From Paenibacillus senegalensis JC66 (GTDB taxonomy: Bacteria; Bacillota; Bacilli; Paenibacillales; NBRC-103111), in the NCBI RefSeq assembly GCF_000285515.1, contig NZ_HE610964.1, forward strand, positions 10,848 to 74,847: DNA of 64,000 bases. The letters run 5' to 3'. Both the position numbers and the translations under genes were made by a program. The notes under the pieces were generated by a model. That model searched no databases and had not been told where the DNA came from. It saw only the letters and a program-made list of their open reading frames with translations. Positions within the stretch are counted from its first letter, which is position 1. Each line of letters begins with the position of its first letter. Positions 41,827-53,218 of the stretch are shown here, one piece after another.

Positions 41827-43281
41827 TTAGTTATTAATTTGCTGCAAAATATAGTTTACGGCCTCAGTCAGTTGCTGATCGTTGGCAGGATCGCGAATTT
41901 CCTCAACGATCTTCGCTTCGAGACTTATCATCATCTGTTCTTCAACTTCGTCACTTACCGGCAGCTCATTATCTTGTTGGAAGGCTTTCACCACATCCAG
42001 TGTTTGCGCACTAAAATATCCGTCCGTGCGGTCAACAGGATAACCGAGCGCCTGCAGCATAATTTGCATGCTCCGCACATCCTCGCCGGCCATATCAAAA
42101 GTCAGCACTGCTTCCTTGTCTAACGGCTTGACCATGAAAAACTCCGGCTGTTTGACCTCAAGATCGGGCTCTACTCCGGTTTCATTAATCCAATTGCCGT
42201 CTGGAGTCAACCACTTATATGTCGTCATTTTAATGTTGCTGCCATCTCCTAGCTCTTCCTCAAACATGACTTGTACCGTTCCCTTGCCAAACGTCGTGGC
42301 GCCAACCAGATACCCATTGCCCGATTCTTTCAACGCACCTGCCAAAATCTCGGACGCGCTGGCACTTCCTTCATTGATCAGCACGGCAATCGGATAATTC
42401 TTCACCCCGTTCTCGTTACGGGAGAGTAAAGATTCTCTTTTGCCCGAACGGTCTTCAGTTAGAACTATAGGCTGTCCCTTCTCTATAAAGGGCTGGACGA
42501 TATCGACGACACGATCGAGCAAACCGCCCGGATTGTTGCGCACATCAATAACTAAACCTTCCATGCCTTGGGATTCCAGCAACTGCAATTCTTCAAAAAA
42601 GCGCTTATTAGTCTCATAAGAAAATTGAGTAATTTCAATCTTTCCAATATTACCTTCTAGCATTTCGCTGTATACGGTCTCCAGCGGGATCGTATCCCTT
42701 ACCAAGGTTACCACCATCGGTTCCGAAGATCCCTCTCGAAGAATCTCCAGCTTAACTTCCGAGCCCTTAGGGCCGCGGATTTTGGCTACAGCCTCATTCA
42801 GAGTGAGCCCATCCAACTTCTCCCCATCTACGCTGAGAATAACGTCCTGAGCCCGCAACCCTGCCTTTTCCGCAGGCGACTCCTTAATAGGCGAAACAAT
42901 CGTGACTCTCCCATTCTGCATGCTCACCTCGGCGCCGATGCCCTCAAAGCTGGAGCTGATGCTTTCATCAAACTGCTTAGCTTCGGCAGCAGTCATGTAC
43001 ACCGAATAAGGATCATTCAGCGAAGCAAGCATCCCGTTAATGGCTCCATCCACAATCTGATCATGACTGACCTCTTCCAAATATTTCGTACGAATCAGGT
43101 CATAGGTGGTCGCGACTTTTTCCAGATCTTTATCCGTCAGCTCATTTCCTACCTCGCCGGCTTGTCCGGAGGATATTCTCCCTTCCAATATACCTGGATT
43201 CATAACGGTCATGGTAACTACACTACTTGCAAAAATGGCTAATACAATAAAAGCTATTACTGTTCGGCCTCGAAACACCAT
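41827..43281 (-). CDS. ctpB: Carboxy-terminal processing protease, S41 family
   Basis: A 484-residue secreted or anchored serine protease. An N-terminal hydrophobic segment (about 6-28) is followed by a PDZ domain (about 110-190), the S41 catalytic core with Ser in GSASASEIL and Lys in TFGKGTVQ, and a C-terminal peptidoglycan-binding domain (about 390-450, VRSMQIMLQALGYPVD). In B. subtilis CtpB cleaves SpoIVFA to trigger pro-sigma-K processing during sporulation. The PG-binding tail and gene order agree with ctpB. Confidence 0.9.
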   Translation of the reverse strand: MVFRGRTVIAFIVLAIFASSVVTMTVMNPGILEGRISSGQAGEVGNELTDKDLEKVATTYDLIRTKYLEEVSHDQIVDGAINGMLASLNDPYSVYMTAAEAKQFDESISSSFEGIGAEVSMQNGRVTIVSPIKESPAEKAGLRAQDVILSVDGEKLDGLTLNEAVAKIRGPKGSEVKLEILREGSSEPMVVTLVRDTIPLETVYSEMLEGNIGKIEITQFSYETNKRFFEELQLLESQGMEGLVIDVRNNPGGLLDRVVDIVQPFIEKGQPIVLTEDRSGKRESLLSRNENGVKNYPIAVLINEGSASASEILAGALKESGNGYLVGATTFGKGTVQVMFEEELGDGSNIKMTTYKWLTPDGNWINETGVEPDLEVKQPEFFMVKPLDKEAVLTFDMAGEDVRSMQIMLQALGYPVDRTDGYFSAQTLDVVKAFQQDNELPVSDEVEEQMMISLEAKIVEEIRDPANDQQLTEAVNYILQQINN

Positions 43282-43395
43282 AATCCTTGCACCACCTTCT
43301 AATTCCAGACTTTACCTGCTAGTATATGACAAGCTCGTGCGGATTATTATCTCGGACGAATCGTCAGTTAGTTAATCCCCCAAAGGTATGCCATT

Positions 43396-44619
43396 TTAGA
43401 AAAGATATGGTCTTGGATTGACCGGCTTTTCATTGATACGGACCTCAAAATGAAGATGATTGCCGGTGGAATCACCAGTCGTCCCAACTTCGGCTATTTT
43501 TTGCCCTCTAGTCACAAAATCACCCTCACTGACAACAATCCCATTATTCCGAATATGTCCATACCACGTCCACATGCCGTCTCCATGATCCAGCACAACC
43601 GTATTTCCATATCCATTCACCCAGGATGCAATTAACACGATGCCATCTTCTGCAGCAGCAATCGTTGTGCCGCTAGGCGCAGCAATATCCATGCCGGCAT
43701 GAAGTTTTTTCACTTTGCGGATAGGATCGATTCGGTATCCGAACTCCGATGTAATAATACCGCCGCTTGGAATCGGCCATTCCAATTGCCCGCCCGAATA
43801 ACTGACATTAACCGGCTGGTTGGCCCGATTTGCCGCAGCTGCACGCTGCTGTTCCGCAATTAGTCTGTTCTTCTCCTCATAAAGCTGGGATTTCTCCTTC
43901 GCCAGCTCGACAAGTGCCTGCTCCTGTTCTTCGCTAAACTCTTCAGCCTGATGTTCTTGATGGGTCAGACTCGCAATCGCTACTTTCTTCTGTTCTTCTT
44001 TCACCAGAAGCTGCTGGCGAACTTCCTCCGCTTCTGCATAAAGGCGGCTTACATGCTCCAACTGCTCTTCAATCTGCACCTTCTTCTCGGCAATCAGATC
44101 GCGGTCCTGCTTGTTGGCTTCCAATAATCGCTTATCATTGCTTGAAATCGTGCGCAGCATATCGAATCGCTCAATAAAATCGGCAAAGCTGGTCGCGCTG
44201 AACAGCACGTCCAAATAGGAAACGGTGCCGTTCATATACATGGCTCTCACTCGCGACTTGAGCTGTGCATCTCTCTCTTCGACTCTAATTTCTGCTTCAT
44301 CCAGCTCTTCACTGGTTCGATGCAGATTCTCGGTAACCTGGTGCACCTCATTGTTCAGTTGGTCCAGCTTGGCGACTTGCTGATCGATTTGATTGTATAG
44401 CTCCTGCAGGGTAATCAATTCCTGCTGTTTTTGTTCTCTCAGCTGGGAAATTTGATCGGCAGCCTGCTTTCTATTATCGGCCGCTTCCTTCTCGCGCTGC
44501 TGGATTTCCTCTAGCTTTTTATTAATCTCGGAGATTGATCTCGCTTCAGTAGCTAATGGTTGGATTAGAAGACCAACTGCAGTAATAACGGTGACGAATG
44601 CCAGCGATAACTTTTTCAA
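43396..44619 (-). CDS. EnvC-like M23 peptidoglycan endopeptidase with coiled coil
   Basis: A 407-residue secreted protein: signal peptide (MKKLSLAFVTVITAVG…), long coiled coil (about 28-270, repeated Q/E/L heptads) and a C-terminal M23 domain with HAGMDIAAPSGT, GDGMWTWYGHI and GNHLHFEVR (zinc ligands His, Asp, His). The TTG at 44619 has AGGAGG seven bases upstream; the frame itself is open to 44670. It starts about 50 bases downstream of ftsX, so FtsEX probably activates it, as FtsEX does for EnvC or CwlO elsewhere; that link is inferred. Confidence 0.88.
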   Translation of the reverse strand: MKKLSLAFVTVITAVGLLIQPLATEARSISEINKKLEEIQQREKEAADNRKQAADQISQLREQKQQELITLQELYNQIDQQVAKLDQLNNEVHQVTENLHRTSEELDEAEIRVEERDAQLKSRVRAMYMNGTVSYLDVLFSATSFADFIERFDMLRTISSNDKRLLEANKQDRDLIAEKKVQIEEQLEHVSRLYAEAEEVRQQLLVKEEQKKVAIASLTHQEHQAEEFSEEQEQALVELAKEKSQLYEEKNRLIAEQQRAAAANRANQPVNVSYSGGQLEWPIPSGGIITSEFGYRIDPIRKVKKLHAGMDIAAPSGTTIAAAEDGIVLIASWVNGYGNTVVLDHGDGMWTWYGHIRNNGIVVSEGDFVTRGQKIAEVGTTGDSTGNHLHFEVRINEKPVNPRPYLF

Positions 44620-44672
44620 AGAGATACCTCCTATTTGGATTTGAAACTCATCAAAACGAATGCCGTCCAAGA

Positions 44673-45590
44673 TTATACATTCAAGTACTTGCGCACTGAA
44701 ATGACGCTGCCCCAGATTCCGATTAACATCCCTATCGCCAGCAGCAGCCCGCCAACAGGGTAAACAACCTCAAGGAAAGGTTTAAATTCAATGGACAGAA
44801 TGGCCAGATCGACGGAAAAAACATTTAACAATTGCCAGTACCCGTAGATCAGAATGGCAATCGGGATGAAGGAGCCGAAAAAGCCCAGCAGTGCTCCTTC
44901 TATGAAAAAAGGCCAGCGAATGAAACCGTTAGTCGCACCGACTAGCTTCATAATCTTAATCTCGCGATTTCGGGCCAAGATGGTTAATTTGATCGTGTTA
45001 GAGATAAGAAACATCGCCGTAAGTGCCAGGCACGCTACCAGAACCAGGCCTACATTACGAATCACGGATGTAATTTTTAAAAGCAGATCGACAGACTCCT
45101 GACCGTAATCGACCTTAACGATCGGAGCTACTTCCTGACCCTGATTAAGAGCCAAAATTTCCTCTGCCGCCTGCCCCACCTCATGGGCCTCGTGGACTTC
45201 GACAGTAAACGAATCGTTAAGCGGGTTGTTTTCACCGTCAAGGCCTTCAAGGAAAGCCTCGCCGCTCTCTCCCATACGTTCCCGCAAAATTGCGAGCCCT
45301 TCCTCCTTGGAGATAAAAGTGACGCTCTGAATTCGATCCATGCTTTCTATATAGTTCTGGATCTCCGCAATGCTCTCCTGAGTGATATCCAGATCCAGAA
45401 ATACTTTGATCTCGATTTGCTGTTCAACCTGCTCCGTAAGATGGTTAACATTAAGCGTCAGCAATAGAAAAACACCGAGAATAAACAAAGAAATGGCAAT
45501 GGAGCTCACGGAAGCAAAAGTCATCCATCCGTTGCGAATAATATTTTTGCCGCCTTCCCGCAAATGCCTGCCGAAGGTCCTAATCGTCAT
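44673..45590 (-). CDS. ftsX: Cell division protein FtsX
   Basis: A 305-residue permease-like protein with four transmembrane helices, a large extracytoplasmic loop between helices 1 and 2 (about 50-165) and the FtsX domain at the C-terminus. It does not transport but transmits ATP use by FtsE to cell wall hydrolases outside. The frame begins inside ftsE, but the ATG at 45590 with GAGGGGA upstream is the likely start, overlapping ftsE by 11 bases. Confidence 0.93.
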   Translation of the reverse strand: MTIRTFGRHLREGGKNIIRNGWMTFASVSSIAISLFILGVFLLLTLNVNHLTEQVEQQIEIKVFLDLDITQESIAEIQNYIESMDRIQSVTFISKEEGLAILRERMGESGEAFLEGLDGENNPLNDSFTVEVHEAHEVGQAAEEILALNQGQEVAPIVKVDYGQESVDLLLKITSVIRNVGLVLVACLALTAMFLISNTIKLTILARNREIKIMKLVGATNGFIRWPFFIEGALLGFFGSFIPIAILIYGYWQLLNVFSVDLAILSIEFKPFLEVVYPVGGLLLAIGMLIGIWGSVISVRKYLNV

Positions 45591-46266
45591 ACCCGTAATC
45601 TCCCCTCGCCTCATCACGGACGATCAAGCCCTGCTCAATGGCAATTACACGCTTGCGGATATTGTTCACGATTTCCCTGTTGTGAGTAGCCATGATGATG
45701 GTTGTTCCGCGAAAATTAATTTCTTCCAGCAGTTCCATAATACCCATCGATGTTTCCGGGTCTAGATTACCGGTAGGCTCATCGGCAATAATGACGGCCG
45801 GGTTATTCACGATCGCCCTTGCTATTGCTACCCGCTGCTGCTCTCCACCGGATAGCTGAGTGGGCAGTGAGTCTACCTTATCCTTCAAGCGGACCAATTC
45901 CAGCACTTCCATCGTTCTCTTGCGGATCAACTTCTTAGGAGCTTCTATAACTTCCATAGCAAAAGCAACATTCTCATAAATGGTCAGCTTGGATAGCAAA
46001 CGAAAGTCCTGAAAGATGACTCCAATATTGCGGCGGACGAAAGGAATTTTGCGAGGCTTTAACTTTTCGAGGTTAAACCCGTTTACAAAGATTTGCCCTT
46101 TGGTTGGCCGTTCTTCTCTATATATCATCTTCATGAAAGTCGATTTCCCCGCTCCCGAAGGACCAACTACATACACAAACTCGTTAGGGTTGACTTTCAA
46201 ATTGATTCCCCTGATGGCATGCGTCCCGTCCGGGTATGTTTTCCAGACGTCCTGCATCTCTATCAT
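45580..46266 (-). CDS. ftsE: Cell division ATP-binding protein FtsE
   Basis: A 228-residue ABC ATPase with Walker [10 protein letters not shown] (about 35-43), signature LSGGEQQR and Walker [15 protein letters not shown]. It drives FtsX and through it peptidoglycan hydrolases for cell elongation or, in sporulation, the asymmetric division. AGGATG precedes the ATG. It begins the ftsE-ftsX-M23-ctpB cluster, whose promoter must lie in 46267-46599. Confidence 0.95.
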   Translation of the reverse strand: MIEMQDVWKTYPDGTHAIRGINLKVNPNEFVYVVGPSGAGKSTFMKMIYREERPTKGQIFVNGFNLEKLKPRKIPFVRRNIGVIFQDFRLLSKLTIYENVAFAMEVIEAPKKLIRKRTMEVLELVRLKDKVDSLPTQLSGGEQQRVAIARAIVNNPAVIIADEPTGNLDPETSMGIMELLEEINFRGTTIIMATHNREIVNNIRKRVIAIEQGLIVRDEARGDYGYDD

Positions 46267-46599
46267 CTATTATCACATCCTGTTTGTATTAACACTCTAA
46301 GAACTTCGACATCAAACGCTAAATTCCTTTAGTCTATCAACAAAAGTTCACAAAATAAACGCATTTCCCCCTCTGTTCCTTCTACATTTTCTCGGAGCAG
46401 AAGCGTTAGCTCCCGTATGTTTGCCCTGCTGCTGATTGATTGTCTTAATCCCATTGCTAAATAAACAGATGCATGAAAACGTTATCAGTCATAAAAGGTC
46501 ATATGACTTAAGGGACTTGGTAATTATGACTGCATTCCTGTAATGTAAGCAGTATCAAGTAAAGTTGAAATTGCTTGCCTTTTAAGGAAGGTGCCATAC
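46267..46599. other. Divergent intergenic region between ftsE and the DUF1700 gene
   Basis: 333 bases, AT-rich. A perfect 10-base palindrome GTCATATGAC (46498-46507) may be an operator for the plus-strand pair. I find no gene. Confidence 0.5.
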
Positions 46600-47139
46600 A
46601 TGCTGAAGGATGAATTTTTCCGCGATCTGGAGCTTAAGCTTAAGGCTCTTCCGGCCTATGAGCGTGAGCAAATATTGCGGGTTTATGAGGACTTGTTCAA
46701 TAAAGCTGCCGAAAACGGAAAGGATGAGCGCGAGGTAGCAGAATCACTGGGCTACCGTCCGAGCCCAAATCCTATATCATTCAAGCCTACTTTGGCTGCC
46801 GAAGCACACGAGGCGCCGCTGGAAAACACTCCGCGAAACCTATTCGCTGCGGTAGCCCTGGCTTTGTTTAACCTGATTTTTGTTTTGCCGCCGGTGCTTG
46901 CCGTGGCAATCGTGCTGATGCTGTTAGCTTCCGGCTCGCTGCTTATTATCGCGGTCTCTGTTCTCATATGGTTCTTTCCTATTTTGCCGCTGGCTGAGCT
47001 TCCGCATTTTTTCCTATCTTTGCTGCTGTTCGGGTTTGGGCTGCTTTGTGCGGTTTCATCGGCATTTCTTGTCAAATTTTGCATTGTCATTCTGGCGAAA
47101 TATATACGAATCAATGTCAATTTAATCAGGGGGCAGTAG
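46600..47139 (+). CDS. DUF1700/HAAS-type membrane protein
   Basis: A 179-residue protein. The N-terminal 60 residues (FFRDLELKLKALPAYEREQILRVYEDLF region) fit the HAAS/DUF1700 domain usually tied to PadR regulators, and the rest holds four transmembrane helices. The ATG at 46600 has AAGGAAGG upstream. No PadR gene is adjacent, which is unusual for this family. One base separates it from the DUF4097-type gene that follows. Confidence 0.78.
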   Translation: MLKDEFFRDLELKLKALPAYEREQILRVYEDLFNKAAENGKDEREVAESLGYRPSPNPISFKPTLAAEAHEAPLENTPRNLFAAVALALFNLIFVLPPVLAVAIVLMLLASGSLLIIAVSVLIWFFPILPLAELPHFFLSLLLFGFGLLCAVSSAFLVKFCIVILAKYIRINVNLIRGQ

Positions 47140-47140
47140 A

Positions 47141-48031
47141 ATGAAAGGAAACGTATGGAAGTGTTTATTTGCCTTTTCTGCCCTGTGTATTTTAGTCGGA
47201 GCGGTCGGACTTTGGCTGACCTATAAAAAACCGATAGCAGCATCTGCCGAAAGGACTCTTTTACAGGAGCAGGCCTTCAACATGGAAGGGATCTCTCATT
47301 TCAAAATTTCCGCAAACCTTGCCAGCATCCACCTTAAGGAAGGCTCTGCCGCAGAAGTAGAGGTTCGCCTATTTGGCAAGCCTGAACAGGACAGTTTTGA
47401 ATATCATATAGAGGAAGTTCGGAAGCCAGGCCAGACTGAAATGCTGGAGCTGCAAATTGTTACAGGCCGCCATCCCAAATTGAGCCTGCATTCTTTTTTT
47501 GCCGCTCTGGGCTCCCGGGATGCCCATTTTGCTACTATGGCCGAGGTCTACCTGCCCGCTCACCTGATGGATACAGTAGAAGTGTCCACGATGGTGGGGG
47601 ATATTGAGGCTGTTGAGCTCGTCACGAACGAGCTTATATTGAGCAGCGAGCTGGGTAAAATCGAACTGGCTCATGTTCAAGGGACCGACATCTTGGTGGA
47701 ATCAAGTGTGGGGGAAATTTATTTAACCAACATCGCAGCCCCTCTTAAAGTCAATAGCAATGTCGGCAAGGTATCCTGGACCAACGCCCGGCCTGAGCAT
47801 CCGGTTGATATACGCACGGATGTAGGAGATGTAAAAGTTAACCTTCATCAGGCTCCGATCACCCTTGAGCTGGAAGTATTGCTAGGCACCATTCAGACTG
47901 ATTCGTCAACTAATTTGCCGAGGGTTGAACAAGAAGAGGGCACCTACGTTCATGGGTCAATCGGTACAGGCGGTCCCCTCGTCAAGGTGTTGACCCATGT
48001 CGGCAATATTCAGGTGGAAGCAGCGCCTTAA
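47141..48031 (+). CDS. DUF4097-type beta-helical membrane-anchored protein
   Basis: A 296-residue protein with an N-terminal transmembrane helix (about 8-27), then an extracytoplasmic run of short beta strands with repeating G-x-I/V patterns (VGDIEAVELV, LGKIELAHV, VGEIYLTNI, VGKVSWTNA, VGDVKVNL), typical of DUF4097/LiaF-like domains. GGGGGCAG precedes the ATG. With its DUF1700 neighbour it forms a common bicistron associated with envelope stress, but I see no direct proof of function. Confidence 0.78.
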   Translation: MKGNVWKCLFAFSALCILVGAVGLWLTYKKPIAASAERTLLQEQAFNMEGISHFKISANLASIHLKEGSAAEVEVRLFGKPEQDSFEYHIEEVRKPGQTEMLELQIVTGRHPKLSLHSFFAALGSRDAHFATMAEVYLPAHLMDTVEVSTMVGDIEAVELVTNELILSSELGKIELAHVQGTDILVESSVGEIYLTNIAAPLKVNSNVGKVSWTNARPEHPVDIRTDVGDVKVNLHQAPITLELEVLLGTIQTDSSTNLPRVEQEEGTYVHGSIGTGGPLVKVLTHVGNIQVEAAP

Positions 48032-48036
48032 ACAAG

Positions 48037-48076
48037 CAACCTCCCGGTCGACGGATAACCGTAAACCGAGAGGTTG
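48037..48076. terminator. Terminator between the DUF4097 gene and argH
   Basis: Stem CAACCTC/GAGGTTG with extra internal pairing, followed by TTATATTG on the plus strand. It lies between two converging genes. Confidence 0.6.
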
Positions 48077-48110
48077 TTATATTGTAAGGCTATAGTTCTT
48101 TATCCTTCAG

Positions 48111-49520
48111 CTATTCCTTCAGATGCTGTTCTACCCAGCTTGCTGTTTGCAGACACTTTTCTCCAGCTCGTTCAATCGCAGCAGACACCTGGGGTGCAGC
48201 TGTGCCGCCATACACATTCCTAGCATTTACAACCTGCTCAGGCTGCAGCACATCATAAATGTCTTCATCAAACAGCTCAGAGAACGATTTGAATTCCTCT
48301 AACGAAAGATCAAGCAGATACTTTTTGTTTTGAATGCAGTACAGCACCGTCTTCCCGATAATTTCATGGGCTTGGCGGAAAGGCAAATTTTTATTGACCA
48401 GGTAATCGGCAATATCGGTTGCATTGGAGAAATCCTGGTTGACCGCCTGCCGCATCCGATCCCGGTTTACCTGCATAGTCGCTACCATGGGGGCAAATAA
48501 TTGCAATGCTCCCTGCAAGGTTTTGACCGTATCAAACATACCTTCTTTATCTTCCTGCATGTCTTTGTTGTAAGCTAGCGGCAGAGCTTTCAGCACAGTT
48601 AACAAGCCAACCAGATTGCCGTATACCCTGCCTGTTTTGCCGCGAACGAGCTCGGCGACATCCGGATTTTTCTTTTGCGGCATAATGCTGCTGCCCGTGC
48701 AAAAAGCGTCATCCAGTTCCACAAAAGAAAATTCTGTGCTTGACCACAGCACCATTTCTTCGCACAACCTGGAAAGATGCATCATAATCATGGAGGCGTT
48801 GGACAGGAACTCAAGGATAAAGTCCCGATCGCTAACGGCGTCCAGGCTATTTTCGTACACCCGGTCAAACCCTAGCTGCTGTGCTACGAGATGACGATCA
48901 ATCGGGAACGTCGTTCCGGCTAGAGCACCAGCTCCCAGAGGAAGCACATTAATACGCTTGTAGCTATCCTGCAGCCGTTCAATGTCTCTCTGGAACATTT
49001 CGAAGTAGGCCATCAAGTGATGGGCGAACAAAATAGGCTGAGCCCTCTGCAGATGCGTGTATCCGGGCAGAATCGTATCCAGGTTCGCTTTGGCTTGTCC
49101 GATTAAAGATTCCTGGAGCTTCTGAAGCATCCCCACAAATTCCACTACCCGTTGCCGCAAGTACAAATGCATATCCGTAGCTACCTGATCGTTACGGCTG
49201 CGTCCTGTATGCAGTTTGCCGCCGACAGGGCCGATTTCTTCAATCAGTGCTTTCTCAATGTTCATGTGAATATCTTCATCTTCTACTGAAAATTCCAGGC
49301 TGCCGCTGCGAATCCTCTCCAGCACCTTGTTAAGCCCGGACTTAATCGTCTCGACATCCTCTGCCGGGACGATTCCGCATTGACCGAGCATCGTCACATG
49401 GGCTAGACTTCCTTGAATATCTTCCTCAGCTAATTCCTTGTCAAATGTGATGGAAGCCGTATACTCCTCCACCAGCTGATCGGTCTTTTTGGTGAACCGG
49501 CCACCCCATAGCTTAGACAC
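48111..49520 (-). CDS. argH: Argininosuccinate lyase
   Basis: A 469-residue enzyme of the fumarase/aspartase superfamily that cleaves argininosuccinate to arginine and fumarate, the last step of arginine synthesis. The signature loop [12 protein letters not shown] is intact, as are HTGRSRNDQ and THLQRAQP. The frame is open to 49559, but the GTG at 49520 gives the standard start SKLWGGRF, eight bases from AAGGAG. It is the last gene of the arg operon. Confidence 0.96.
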   Translation of the reverse strand: MSKLWGGRFTKKTDQLVEEYTASITFDKELAEEDIQGSLAHVTMLGQCGIVPAEDVETIKSGLNKVLERIRSGSLEFSVEDEDIHMNIEKALIEEIGPVGGKLHTGRSRNDQVATDMHLYLRQRVVEFVGMLQKLQESLIGQAKANLDTILPGYTHLQRAQPILFAHHLMAYFEMFQRDIERLQDSYKRINVLPLGAGALAGTTFPIDRHLVAQQLGFDRVYENSLDAVSDRDFILEFLSNASMIMMHLSRLCEEMVLWSSTEFSFVELDDAFCTGSSIMPQKKNPDVAELVRGKTGRVYGNLVGLLTVLKALPLAYNKDMQEDKEGMFDTVKTLQGALQLFAPMVATMQVNRDRMRQAVNQDFSNATDIADYLVNKNLPFRQAHEIIGKTVLYCIQNKKYLLDLSLEEFKSFSELFDEDIYDVLQPEQVVNARNVYGGTAAPQVSAAIERAGEKCLQTASWVEQHLKE

Positions 49521-49599
49521 TGGGTCCGCTCCTTTCTTTATTACCAGCATGACTGACAAACGAGCCGCTTCCAGGCGGCCCGTTATTGTTCATTTGGGT

Positions 49600-50838
<1,239 letters not shown>

Positions 50839-50927
50839 CCTTCCCAACACCTTTCCTCCAACATAGATAAAAGCAAACGCAGGGCGAGCGCGCCGCCCGG
50901 CGTCATGAATACCAGGAATGATCCGAA

Positions 50928-51884
50928 CTACATAATCGAGGCCATAACCGCCTTCTGTGCATGAAGACGATTTTCCGCCTGATCAAAAATAATGGAGTGT
51001 TTGCCTTCGAGCACACCCTCACTTACCTCTTCGCCACGATGGGCAGGCAAGCAGTGCATGAACAGGTAATCGGATTTTGCATACTTGACGAGCTCTTCAT
51101 TCACCTGGAATTTAGCGAAAGCCGCTTCACGCTGCTTTTGCTCATCTTCAAATCCCATACTTGCCCACACGTCGGTATAGACGATATCCGCATCGACGAT
51201 AGCTTCCTTAGGATCGGTAACAATGCTTAGCTGCGAACCGCTCTGTGAAGCCATCTCTTTAGCTGTTTCGATAATCGTCCGGTCAGGCGCATAGCCTTCC
51301 GGAGTCGCGATAGCTACGTTTACGCCAAGCTTCGATCCGCCTATCATTAAGGAATGGGCCATGTTGTTGCCGTCTCCTATGTAGGCTAATTTTAGCCCCT
51401 GAAGTCTGCCCTTTTTCTCATATATGGTTTGATAATCTGCGAGCGCCTGACAAGGATGGGATAAATCCGTCAAACCGTTAATGACCGGGATAGTCGCTCC
51501 TCTAGCCAGATCAATGGCCGTTCTATGAGCAAATGTACGCAGCATAATGCCATCCAAGTAGCGGGACATAACTTGAGCAGTGTCCCAAATCGTCTCTCCA
51601 CGGCCCAACTGCAAATCGTTTTTGCTCAAAAATAACGCGTGACCACCCAATTGATACATCCCTACCTCGAAGGACACCCTTGTTCTTGTGGATGATTTCT
51701 CAAAAATCATACCTAATGTTTTGCCCTTCAGCGGCTGATAAACTTCGCCCTCACGATTTTTACGTTTTAGCTCTACCGCCAGATCGATCAAATACTGGAT
51801 CTCTTCTGCCGTATAATCCACCAGACCAATGAAGTCCCTGCCCTTCAGATGGATACCGGTTTCGTTGGTTGCCGATTTGGTCAT
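50928..51884 (-). CDS. argF: Ornithine carbamoyltransferase
   Basis: A 318-residue transferase that makes citrulline from ornithine and carbamoyl phosphate. The carbamoyl phosphate loop STRTR (about 64-68), HPCQALAD and the ornithine-binding [11 protein letters not shown] are intact. The arg set here has no carAB, so carbamoyl phosphate must come from elsewhere. AGGAGTG precedes the ATG. Confidence 0.96.
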   Translation of the reverse strand: MTKSATNETGIHLKGRDFIGLVDYTAEEIQYLIDLAVELKRKNREGEVYQPLKGKTLGMIFEKSSTRTRVSFEVGMYQLGGHALFLSKNDLQLGRGETIWDTAQVMSRYLDGIMLRTFAHRTAIDLARGATIPVINGLTDLSHPCQALADYQTIYEKKGRLQGLKLAYIGDGNNMAHSLMIGGSKLGVNVAIATPEGYAPDRTIIETAKEMASQSGSQLSIVTDPKEAIVDADIVYTDVWASMGFEDEQKQREAAFAKFQVNEELVKYAKSDYLFMHCLPAHRGEEVSEGVLEGKHSIIFDQAENRLHAQKAVMASIM

Positions 51885-51984
51885 GATGTCACTCCTCTCG
51901 TATTAGCTGATTCCAAGGACAGCCCGCTCTTCACTTAAGCTCCGCACCCCAGGCCGCCCTGACTATTTTTCCAAAGACTAGGGA

Positions 51985-53178
51985 TTAGCTGACTGATGCT
52001 GCTGCTTGCGCAGTCAGCACCTGACTAATCACCGCGATCCCTTCATCCAGCTCCTCGATCGTTACGAGCAGATTGGGCAGCAGACGAATGACCTGGGGAC
52101 CTGCCGGCACCACCAGCACACCCTGTTGATGAATCGCTTGGATTAAATCTGCTACCGGTCCAGCACACTCGATTCCGATAATGAGGCCTTTTCCCCGAAC
52201 TTCCTTGACTAGTCCGTTATCCTTCAGTTTTTCCTTAAGCTGCTGTAAAATGTACTCTCCCAGCTGCGCCGCGCGCTCAGACAGCTTATCACCTATTATC
52301 GTCTCCAATGTAGCCAACGCAGCAGCCATCGCAATTGGCGTACCGCCAAAAGTAGTCGCATGGGATCCCGGTGTAAATGCATCAGCCAAGAACTCCTTGC
52401 CCAGCATCGCCCCTACAGGAAATCCGCTTCCCAGCGCTTTGGCCATTGTAAAGATGTCCGGCTCGATTCCATAATGCTCATAAGCAAAAAGCTTGCCAGT
52501 CCGACCGAGTCCTGTCTGCACTTCATCGACTATAAGCAGGAGATTATATTGCTTGCATAGGCGGGCTACCTCTGTGATGAAGTCTTTATCGGCCTCAATA
52601 ACTCCGCCCTCCGCCTGCACCATTTCCAGCATAATGGCACAGGTTTGATCGGAAATCGTCTTTTCCAGTACTTCCACATCGTTATATGGGGCATAGACAA
52701 AGCCTTCTGGCAGGGGAAGGAAACCGTCCTTAACTTTATCCTGTCCGGTTGCCGTTAGTGTAGCCAGTGTACGTCCATGGAACGATTGATGGAAGGTGAT
52801 GATTTCATATTTCCCGGTTCCCAGCACCTTTTGATGGTAGCGCCGAGCCAGCTTGATCGCCGCTTCGTTGGCTTCTGCCCCGCTGTTGCAAAAAAACACG
52901 CGATCCGCGCAGCTGTTATCGACAAGCATCTGAGCTACCTTTTCCTGTTGAGGTACATGGAACAAGTTGCTTACATGCCATAGCTCATCAAGCTGCTCAA
53001 CCAGCTTTTGCTTGATCCCTTCCGGCGAATGGCCAAGTCCGGTAACTGCGAGCCCGCTCATTAAGTCAAGATAAGACTTCCCATTTTCATCCCATAGGCG
53101 GCTCCCCTTACCTTTTACTATCGTAATTGGATATCTTCCGTATGTCGGAAACAGTGTGCTTGCCGATTGTTTACTCAT
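51985..53178 (-). CDS. argD: Acetylornithine aminotransferase
   Basis: A 398-residue PLP-dependent class III aminotransferase that converts N-acetylglutamate semialdehyde to N-acetylornithine. The substrate region NSGAEANEAAIKLAR, the acidic DEVQTGLGRTG and the PLP lysine in AKALGSGFP are visible. The frame opens at 53259, but the ATG at 53178 with GGAGGAAAG upstream is the natural start, 40 bases after argB. Confidence 0.95.
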   Translation of the reverse strand: MSKQSASTLFPTYGRYPITIVKGKGSRLWDENGKSYLDLMSGLAVTGLGHSPEGIKQKLVEQLDELWHVSNLFHVPQQEKVAQMLVDNSCADRVFFCNSGAEANEAAIKLARRYHQKVLGTGKYEIITFHQSFHGRTLATLTATGQDKVKDGFLPLPEGFVYAPYNDVEVLEKTISDQTCAIMLEMVQAEGGVIEADKDFITEVARLCKQYNLLLIVDEVQTGLGRTGKLFAYEHYGIEPDIFTMAKALGSGFPVGAMLGKEFLADAFTPGSHATTFGGTPIAMAAALATLETIIGDKLSERAAQLGEYILQQLKEKLKDNGLVKEVRGKGLIIGIECAGPVADLIQAIHQQGVLVVPAGPQVIRLLPNLLVTIEELDEGIAVISQVLTAQAAASVS

Positions 53179-53218
53179 GCCCTTTCCTCCCATCATGGCA
53201 ATTCCGCCCCCCGGGCGG

